Shown in pieces: positions 18,687 through 23,660 of a stretch of DNA of 36,909 nt. Under the pieces are notes generated by a model that made no database searches, was not told the DNA's origin, and was given only the letters and a program-made list of their open reading frames with translations. Numbering within the stretch: position 1 is the stretch's first letter; each line of letters starts with the position of its first letter. Source of the DNA: Phaeobacter sp. GTDB taxonomy: Bacteria > Pseudomonadota > Alphaproteobacteria > Rhodobacterales > Rhodobacteraceae. A program made the translations under genes and the position numbers. Location of the stretch: the NCBI RefSeq assembly GCF_022825805.1, contig NZ_JAJDWC010000123.1:1-36909 (forward strand), given 5' to 3'.

Positions 18687-19699
18687 CACCGTTTCCTTTT
18701 GGTCGGGGCCTTAACTTGTGCTTTGAGCTGGGGCATGCCCACATCTTTGGCGGAAATCTCCCCTGGCGCGGCATCCGTGCGACGCCCGACCCGCAACCGG
18801 GCGGAACGCGAGCGGGGATTGTCAGCCAGTTCCTGATCATCGGGGCCCACGGCCTTGCGGGTCACCAGGGTGAACTGCGAGGGGGTTTCCACCTGCTCTG
18901 GCGCGTAGCGGTTGGCGCGGCCGGTTTTGCCGGCGCGATGCTGGAAGAAGCGTTTGACCATGCGGTCTTCGATGGAGTGGAAGGTCACAACCGCAAGCAA
19001 GCCGCCGGGTTTCAGCGCCCGTTCGGCGGCCAGAAGCCCCTGAAACAACTCTTCATATTCTGCGTTCACCGCGATGCGCAGGCCCTGGAAGCTGCGCGTG
19101 GCGGGATGCGACTGGCCGGGTTTGGCGCGCGGCAGGCAGCTTTCGATCAGCTCTGCCAATTGCAGTGTGGTGGTAATGGGCGCCTCTGCGCGGGCCTTGA
19201 CGATGGCGCGGGCGATGCGGTGGCTGGCGCGTTCTTCACCAAACATGAACAGGATGTCGGCCAGCGCGGCCTCGTCCAGTTCGGCAACAAGATCAGCGGC
19301 AGAGGGGCCTGATTGCGACATGCGCATATCCAGCGGTCCGTCGCGCATGAAGGAAAACCCACGCTCCGCCAGATCCAGCTGCATTGAGGACACGCCGAGA
19401 TCCAGCACCACGCCGTCAAGATCCTGGGCGTAGTCGTCCATGCGTGAAAACACGCCTTGCTGGAATGTCAGCCGTCCGTCGTAGTCGCCGATCCAGTCCT
19501 GCGCCATTTTAAAGGCCAGCGGGTCACGATCCACACCGATGACATGATCGGCACCCTGTTCCAGCAGGCCACGGCTGTAGCCGCCAGCGCCAAAAGTGCC
19601 ATCAAGCCAGCGGCCACACACCGGGGCCACGGCCGCCAACAGCGGGCGCAGCAGGACCGGGACATGTGGCCCTGTCGGCTCTGTACGGTCCGATGTCAT
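18686..19699 (-). CDS. rsmH: 16S rRNA (cytosine(1402)-N4)-methyltransferase
   Basis: RsmH (formerly MraW) methylates N4 of C1402 in the 16S rRNA P site using S-adenosylmethionine. The 337-residue protein begins with the HVPVLL motif, followed by the SAM loop [17 protein letters not shown], the [10 protein letters not shown] motif and [17 protein letters not shown], all typical of the family. It starts three bases after the mraZ stop and overlaps ftsL by one base. MraZ and RsmH are functionally linked in other bacteria. Confidence 0.96.
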   Translation of the reverse strand: MTSDRTEPTGPHVPVLLRPLLAAVAPVCGRWLDGTFGAGGYSRGLLEQGADHVIGVDRDPLAFKMAQDWIGDYDGRLTFQQGVFSRMDDYAQDLDGVVLDLGVSSMQLDLAERGFSFMRDGPLDMRMSQSGPSAADLVAELDEAALADILFMFGEERASHRIARAIVKARAEAPITTTLQLAELIESCLPRAKPGQSHPATRSFQGLRIAVNAEYEELFQGLLAAERALKPGGLLAVVTFHSIEDRMVKRFFQHRAGKTGRANRYAPEQVETPSQFTLVTRKAVGPDDQELADNPRSRSARLRVGRRTDAAPGEISAKDVGMPQLKAQVKAPTKRKR

Positions 19700-19702
19700 G
19701 AC

Positions 19703-20206
19703 TCATGCGTCTCCGTCGCCATCAAGCAGTTCCAGCGGATCAAAATCCTCGGGCAGGTCATCCAGCCACTCTTCGGATTTTGCCAGTTCTTCCCGCTCGT
19801 AGGTGTCGGGTTTCCAGATCTGGAACGTGTCACCGGCTGCGATGAAAAACGCCTCGTTTTCGAGATCGATCTTGTTGCGCAGTTTGGCGGGCAGCACCAG
19901 GCGGCCGGTTTCATCCACGGTGGTGGGAAAGGATTGGCCGTGGAACATGCGCTGCAACATTTTGCGCGACATGGATCCGCGGGGCAAGGCGTCGATCTTG
20001 GCGTCGACCTCTTCGATCGCCTCCATCGTGTAGCATTCCAGAAAGTTGCGGCGGCGATCACCGTAGACGATCACCAGTTCGGGGGCGTCACCGGGCTGCC
20101 AGTTGGGGTCTGCGGCCTCCAGCACACGGCGAAAGGACGCCGGTATGGAAACCCGCCCCTTTGTGTCCACCTTATGGTGGCTTTCGCCTCTGAACCTGCG
20201 GCCCAA
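19703..20206 (-). CDS. mraZ: Transcriptional regulator MraZ
   Basis: MraZ is an AbrB-like (SpoVT/AbrB double-domain) DNA-binding protein that forms rings and represses its own dcw operon in E. coli by binding TGGG repeats. The 167-residue product has two copies of the domain: KVDTKGRVSIPASFR near the N terminus and VDETGRLVLPAKLR in the middle. I choose the TTG at 20206, giving the usual (M)GRRFRGESHHKVD start, with AGAGGGA about ten bases upstream. The frame open to 20299 adds residues encoded by the leader terminator. It is the first dcw gene. TGGG arrays upstream are its likely binding sites. Confidence 0.92.
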   Translation of the reverse strand: MGRRFRGESHHKVDTKGRVSIPASFRRVLEAADPNWQPGDAPELVIVYGDRRRNFLECYTMEAIEEVDAKIDALPRGSMSRKMLQRMFHGQSFPTTVDETGRLVLPAKLRNKIDLENEAFFIAAGDTFQIWKPDTYEREELAKSEEWLDDLPEDFDPLELLDGDGDA

Positions 20207-20249
20207 CGTTTGTCCCTCTTGCAGCGCTTCGCCTGAAGTCTTGCCCCAG

Positions 20250-20293
20250 AAGTAAAAGGGGCGGGCTGATCTGCTGCCACTGATCAACCCGCC
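20250..20293 (-). terminator. Leader terminator just upstream of mraZ
   Basis: On the minus strand, GGCGGGTTGATC (20282-20293) pairs with GATCAGCCCGCC (20260-20271) over 12 positions with one G-U pair and a 10-base loop, followed by CCTTTTACTT. It ends about 48 bases before the mraZ start. A terminator at this place in the dcw leader is what produces UpsM in R. sphaeroides, and would make mraZ expression depend on read-through. Confidence 0.75.
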
Positions 20294-20464
20294 ACCCAAT
20301 CCCGACTTGCGGGGTGTCCGACTGCGCGCGCCACCTGGGGGGATGTCTGCTCGCCCGCGCGCCGGATCTCTATTTTCGATGAAAGCGAAGGCCTGTATGA
20401 AACCTGCTTATTCTAGTCGTTGGTTGGGGTCGTTTGGTGCCCCGTGCTCTTCGTCCCATTCGAT
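20255..20464 (-). ncRNA. upsM: UpsM-like dcw leader sRNA (predicted)
   Basis: Between the candidate promoter (start near 20464) and the terminator ending near 20255 the leader would give an RNA of about 210 nt. The whole 5' UTR to the mraZ start would be about 258 nt. In R. sphaeroides the dcw operon has a 268-nt leader whose Rho-independent terminator yields the 206-nt sRNA UpsM, and this arrangement is reported from Rhodobacteraceae. The size and layout match well. Sequence homology to UpsM itself was not tested here. Confidence 0.6.
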
Positions 20465-20469
20465 GAACA

Positions 20470-20493
20470 AGGGATACTATGGGAATACATGGG
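20470..20493 (+). promoter_or_regulatory. Promoter-overlapping MraZ box (three units)
   Basis: AGGG at 20470, TGGG at 20480 and TGGG at 20490 on the plus strand are spaced exactly 10 bp. Three TGGGN units at 10-bp spacing are the E. coli MraZ box. They cover the -10 element and the spacer of the candidate mraZ promoter, as expected for autorepression. Confidence 0.5.
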
Positions 20494-20499
20494 CCTCAA
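20471..20499 (-). promoter_or_regulatory. Candidate mraZ/UpsM promoter
   Basis: On the minus strand, TTGAGG (-35, plus 20494-20499) and TATCCC (-10, plus 20471-20476) are separated by 17 bases. The predicted start near 20464 gives a leader of about 258 nt ending at the mraZ TTG. The elements are imperfect, but the spacing and the leader length support them. Confidence 0.45.
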
Positions 20500-20860
20500 C
20501 TGTTTTTTGTGGACCACCCTCGCGAAGATCGGTATTGGCGCCCCGATTCCTTGGGAAATCCTGTTAACGATCACTATTTGTGGGTGAAAAAATCGTAAAT
20601 TACACAAGATATAGACGCCTAAGAAATTCCAAAAAAGTGCCACGAATTCCCAGAGCGGATCACAAAGCCGCCGTGAATTTACGGCTGTTCCCCTCTTGTT
20701 CCACGATGGCTTCACGAAAATCACGCGAAATCGCGGCCAAAACCCAAAAAATTTGCCAAAGTGATTCGGAGCACTAGGGGTGTTTGGGCGGTGAAAGCAC
20801 CAAAATCCGCGCTCAAGCCCGGTTTGACGGGCATAGACCACTGACAATGCGCCGCCCGCT
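20500..20860 (-). other. AT-richer non-coding far-upstream leader region
   Basis: No gene is credible here. The open frame on the minus strand from 21009 to 20413 reads through the TGGG array and has an odd composition rich in Trp and Phe. The segment has several A/T runs and hairpins, unlike flanking coding DNA. It lies between the large TGGG array and the mraZ promoter and may encode a second non-coding RNA. Confidence 0.4.
20630..20685 (-). terminator. Possible second leader terminator
   Basis: On the minus strand GCCGTAAATTC (20675-20685) can pair with GAATTCGTGGC (20639-20649), ten of eleven positions including two G-U pairs, enclosing a small GCGG/CCGC stem. It is followed by AC and six T residues (plus-strand A run 20631-20636). 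A transcript starting beside the TGGG array and ending here would be about 200 nt. Confidence 0.4.
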
Positions 20861-20961
20861 CCCACGTTTTCCCATACGGCCCATGAATTCCCATTTCGCC
20901 CATGAAATCCCGTGACGCCCATGTTTTCCCACGGCGCCCATGATGTCCCAGGCGAGACCCA
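20861..20961 (-). promoter_or_regulatory. Eleven-unit TGGG array (expanded MraZ box)
   Basis: Read on the mraZ coding strand, TGGG (CCCA on plus) occurs at plus positions 20861, 20871, 20880, 20890, 20899, 20909 (CCCG variant), 20918, 20928, 20937, 20947 and 20958. The spacings are 10, 9, 10, 9, 10, 9, 10, 9, 10, 11. Most of it is therefore about five copies of a 19-bp unit, CCCATGnnnTCCCAnnnCG. TGGGN units at one-turn spacing are the known binding sites of the MraZ ring in E. coli. The copy number is far above the three seen there. It lies 655 bp upstream of the mraZ start. Confidence 0.65.
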
Positions 20962-21367
20962 ATGTGCTGTCGCGCGTTTTATCCCGCGTTTCAGGGTTGC
21001 CCGCTGCATACGCGGGATCTAACCAATGGACACAAAACGCAGGACACCGCCGATGGGTCAGCTAAGGGCATGATGCCGCCAAATTGGTCCGTGGTGGGAT
21101 CGCATCCCACCGAAGGGGCAATTGGGGTCGATTTACCACCGCAGCTCGCGCAAGGCCGCGCGATGCCGCGCTGAAACCACGGCCGCAGATGGGATTATGA
21201 AAGGATCAGGGAGGATCTGGGGCCGCACCATCGGGCTATGCGCCCTGCGATGCGCCGTCAGAAGGGCATCGGGCGCGGCGCGGGTTGTTAAACTGGTGCG
21301 AGATGGCGGCAGGGACAGCCCGCCGCCACGGTTGATCAAGAGATGTTGGTCAAGATATGCGCGCGGC
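20962..21367. other. Non-coding gap between mrp and the TGGG array
   Basis: I see no gene. A perfect inverted repeat, GGTGGGAT (21093-21100) and ATCCCACC (21104-21111) around CGC, contains TGGG on both strands. It has no T run and could be a regulatory palindrome or part of the mrp 3' UTR. Confidence 0.45.
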
Positions 21368-22438
21368 TCAGGCCATGCCACCGCGCACCAGACCCTCTGC
21401 GATCTGGGCATAGGCCTGCGCCATCGGGCTGTCGCCAGCAGCAATCGGTGTGCCCGCGTCCCCGGCAATCCGGGTCTCCAGATCGATGGGCAGCGCCCCA
21501 AGCAGAGGCACGCCAAGGCGATCAGCCTCTGCCGCGACGCCACCCTGACCAAAGATCTGATGCTCACCACCACAATCGGGGCAGACGAAGAAGGACATAT
21601 TTTCGATCAGGCCCAGCACTGGGGTTTTCAGCGTTGCAAACATGTCCAGCGCCTTGCGCGCATCCAGCAGCGCAACATCCTGCGGGGTGGAGACCACGAT
21701 GGCGCCGGTCAATTCAGATTTGGTGCAGAGCGTGAGCTGCACATCCCCGGTGCCCGGTGGCAGGTCCACGATCAGGACGTCCAACTCGCCCCAGTTCACC
21801 TGCCCCAACATCTGTTGCAGCGCACCCATCAACATGGGACCACGCCAGACCACGGCCTTGTCCTCTTCGACCATGAAACCGATGGACATCAGAGTGACGC
21901 CATGGGCGTGGAGCGGTTCGATGATCTTGCCATCCGGGCTGGCCGGGCGGCCAGATGCACCCATCATGCGGGGTTGGCTGGGGCCATAGATATCCGCATC
22001 CAGCAGGCCGACCTTGCGCCCCTGTTTGGCGAGTGCCACGGCGAGGTTGGCGCTGACGGTGGATTTGCCCACCCCGCCCTTGCCGGAGCCAACCGCCAGG
22101 ATGCGCTGCACGCCCGCGGGTTTGATCGGGCCTTGCTGCGGTTTGGGATGGCCGCCGACCTTCAGACTGGGGGCTGGTTTGGAGGGGGCCGCGGCATGTG
22201 CCGTGAGCGCAGCGGTCACTGTCTCGACACCATCCAGCGCCATGACAGCGGCCTCTGCCGCGCGGCGCAAAGGCTCCATCTGGCTGGCGATTTCCGGCGT
22301 CGGCGCCTCGATCACAAAGCTCACCCGGCCCGCTGTGATGGTCAGCGCCCGCAGCATATCGCGGGAGACCAGGCTGCCGCCATCGGGCAATTGCAGACGC
22401 TCCAGCGCGGCGATGATGTCTTCTTTGGTTGTGGTCAT
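21368..22438 (-). CDS. mrp: Mrp/NBP35-family iron-sulfur carrier ATPase
   Basis: Mrp (ApbC) proteins bind and transfer Fe-S clusters to apo-enzymes. The 356-residue protein has an N-terminal MIP18-like domain (EDIIAALERLQLPDGG), then a variable linker, then the deviant Walker A GSGKGGVGKS, the DADIYGPSQP motif, and the cluster-binding CxxC in FFVCPDCGG. I chose ATG 22438 with GGAGG seven bases upstream; the longer frame to 22573 adds an unrelated Pro/Arg-rich extension. It is transcribed toward the dcw cluster but lies 1.16 kb upstream of mraZ, so it is probably a separate unit. Confidence 0.93.
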   Translation of the reverse strand: MTTTKEDIIAALERLQLPDGGSLVSRDMLRALTITAGRVSFVIEAPTPEIASQMEPLRRAAEAAVMALDGVETVTAALTAHAAAPSKPAPSLKVGGHPKPQQGPIKPAGVQRILAVGSGKGGVGKSTVSANLAVALAKQGRKVGLLDADIYGPSQPRMMGASGRPASPDGKIIEPLHAHGVTLMSIGFMVEEDKAVVWRGPMLMGALQQMLGQVNWGELDVLIVDLPPGTGDVQLTLCTKSELTGAIVVSTPQDVALLDARKALDMFATLKTPVLGLIENMSFFVCPDCGGEHQIFGQGGVAAEADRLGVPLLGALPIDLETRIAGDAGTPIAAGDSPMAQAYAQIAEGLVRGGMA

Positions 22439-22812
22439 GAACGGCCTCCAGTGTTGCCCCCTGCATATAGCCCTAGTGCAGGGATGACCCAAGGCCCGCA
22501 GCCCCAAAATGGGCAGCTCCCGGCGCTTTTGACACGGAGGGGCTGCTGCAGGTGCAATATCACTGCCGTACACAGGGTGCCCAAAATTGCGGCGGCGCTG
22601 ATCACTATACGCACAACATGCAACAGTTTTAGGCTATTTTTGGCGGTATTCGCATACCTAGGGCGGAGTTAGCGGCAAACAATCGCAAGACCCATGCATT
22701 TTGTGCATACCGGAGTTGACCCCGTGAGGGATTGTGCGTGCGCAGCAAATTGCTATCTATCCTCCAACACCGGCCAAGACGGTCGGCGCAAAACCAAAAG
22801 GACACATCACCG
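22439..22812. other. Divergent intergenic region mrp / DUF1127
   Basis: It contains no gene that I can support. It must hold the divergent promoters. Small inverted repeats are present, e.g. GGTAT/ATACC at 22645-22658. Confidence 0.5.
22732..22758 (+). promoter_or_regulatory. Candidate RpoH-type promoter of DUF1127/sRNA operon
   Basis: TTG at 22732-22734 and CTATCT at 22753-22758 are separated by 18 bases. This resembles heat-shock sigma (RpoHI/RpoHII) promoters of R. sphaeroides, which drive ccaF1-ccsR1-4 there. The predicted start is near 22765, about 48 bases before the ATG. Motif evidence only. Confidence 0.35.
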
Positions 22813-23031
22813 ATGGCCGCTGTTGACACAGTCACATCCCGCAAAGGCACGCTGAGCTTTAGCCTGCGTGCCGCCCTGGACGAACTGCGGGGCAAGATCT
22901 CCCGGTATCGCCTGTATCGCGAGACCATGACCGAACTGTCCGCGCTGTCCAGCCGCGAACTGGCTGACCTTGGCCTAAGCCGCGCCCAGCTGCGCTCGGT
23001 CGCTTACGAAGCCGCATACGGCAACACCTAA
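22813..23031 (+). CDS. ccaF1: DUF1127 small RNA-binding protein (CcaF1-like)
   Basis: A 72-residue basic protein with the DUF1127 (YjiS-like) domain: ALDELRGKISRYRLYRET followed by the hallmark LSALSSRELADLGLSRAQL. In R. sphaeroides CcaF1 is a DUF1127 RNA-binding protein that influences maturation and turnover of the CcsR sRNAs co-transcribed with it. The same arrangement is seen here, with CCUCCUCCC hairpins starting seven bases after the stop. I chose ATG 22813, with AAGGA about ten bases upstream; the frame extended to 22732 starts at a TTG inside the candidate promoter. The orthology claim rests on domain and synteny. Confidence 0.82.
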   Translation: MAAVDTVTSRKGTLSFSLRAALDELRGKISRYRLYRETMTELSALSSRELADLGLSRAQLRSVAYEAAYGNT

Positions 23032-23038
23032 TTCGCTT

Positions 23039-23068
23039 CAGACCCTCACCTCCTCCCTAGAGGGTCTG
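23039..23068 (+). ncRNA. CCUCCUCCC hairpin 1
   Basis: A perfect 9-bp stem, CAGACCCTC with GAGGGTCTG, encloses a 12-base loop containing CCTCCTCCC. It starts seven bases after the ccaF1-like stop codon. Confidence 0.75.
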
Positions 23069-23073
23069 CGATT

Positions 23074-23107
23074 GCGGTGACATCCTCCTCCTCCCTGATG
23101 TCACCGC
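23074..23107 (+). ncRNA. CCUCCUCCC hairpin 2
   Basis: A perfect 11-bp stem, GCGGTGACATC with GATGTCACCGC, encloses a 12-base loop with CTCCTCCTCCC, one extra CTC unit relative to the others. Confidence 0.75.
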
Positions 23108-23115
23108 ACCCTATA

Positions 23116-23131
23116 CCGGTCGAAAGATCGG
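23116..23131 (+). other. GNRA-tetraloop hairpin between sRNA loops
   Basis: CCGGTC and GATCGG pair over six positions (one G-U) around a GAAA tetraloop. It sits between hairpins 2 and 3 and lacks the CCUCC motif. It may be a stability or processing element separating two mature RNAs. Confidence 0.45.
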
Positions 23132-23138
23132 ACTGAAC

Positions 23139-23171
23139 ACACTGCACGTTCTCCTCCCTATTGTGCGGTGT
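23139..23171 (+). ncRNA. CCUCCUCCC hairpin 3
   Basis: ACACTGCAC pairs with GTGCGGTGT (nine pairs, one G-U) around a 15-base loop containing CTCCTCCC. It is the weakest of the four stems. Confidence 0.7.
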
Positions 23172-23178
23172 TGCAAAG

Positions 23179-23221
23179 AACGACGGCACCCCCTCCTCCC
23201 TGGGTGTCGTCGTTTTTTTTC
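23179..23221 (+). terminator. CCUCCUCCC hairpin 4 and transcript terminator
   Basis: A 12-13 bp stem (23179-23191 with 23202-23214, one G-U) has the loop CCTCCTCCCT and is followed by a run of eight T residues (23213-23220). It combines a fourth anti-Shine-Dalgarno loop with a strong Rho-independent terminator for the ccaF1-sRNA operon. Confidence 0.85.
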
Positions 23222-23660
23222 GTTTGATGAGCCTGTGATGGTGTCATCGGCTGGTGTCATCGGCTGACCAAGCAGTATGGGCTGACCAAGAATCATGCGC
23301 TGATGTTCGAAGCTTTTGCCGGGAATAAGGCAGCACGCCTGCGCAACGTGACGCCTATCCGCGTGGATTGCCCAAATGGATGCGCCAGGCGGAAAGGCCA
23401 GACAAAAAGACCAGAGCGATCAGGGGAAGGATGATTCTGGCGTTGCGTACGGCCAATCAGACCACGCCACTCTGACACATCCCCGTAAAGCACAGCCCTA
23501 AAACACGGCCTGAATCGCAGCTGGCACCAGAATCAGGGTGGTCAAAACCGGAACGATCAAAACGCCGGGGGTCCGCAAATGACTGATCCGAACCGACCGG
23601 ATCAATCGGTCGGTTCAGCGAGAGATCGGCTCAGCAGGCGCGCTCAGTCAGCAGGGACGC
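23222..23660. other. Non-coding gap before uvrD 3' end
   Basis: This 439-base stretch has no gene I can support. It holds a 13-bp tandem duplication (TGGTGTCATCGGC at 23239-23251 and 23252-23264) followed by two TGACCAAG copies. It also has a 10-bp perfect inverted repeat (GAACCGACCG 23590-23599 with CGGTCGGTTC 23607-23616), which could be a weak 3' hairpin for uvrD. A very short hydrophobic frame on the minus strand at 23355-23456 is noted under findings. Confidence 0.5.

Larger units (their letters stand above)
23039..23221 (+). ncRNA. CcsR/cuckoo-type sRNA cluster
   Basis: Four stem-loops in 183 bases each expose CTCCTCCC in the loop, at 23039-23068, 23074-23107, 23139-23171 and 23179-23213. 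The last runs into T8 and so ends the transcript. The motif is complementary to Shine-Dalgarno sequences. In R. sphaeroides four homologous CcsR RNAs with conserved CCUCCUCCC loops lie directly 3' of the DUF1127 gene ccaF1, are stress-induced by RpoH sigma factors and affect C1 metabolism and pyruvate dehydrogenase. The related cuckoo RNA family is spread among alphaproteobacteria. The number of mature RNAs here, four or two, cannot be read from the sequence. Confidence 0.82.

Noticed and set aside
20861..20961. 19-bp repeats read as a CRISPR array
   Set aside because: Units are contiguous with no unique spacers of normal length, no cas genes are near, and the TGGG spacing fits MraZ sites.
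20413..21009. Minus-strand 198-codon open frame across the TGGG array
   Set aside because: It translates the regulatory repeats and an AT-rich leader into a Trp/Phe-rich chain with no family features, and has no plausible ribosome site.
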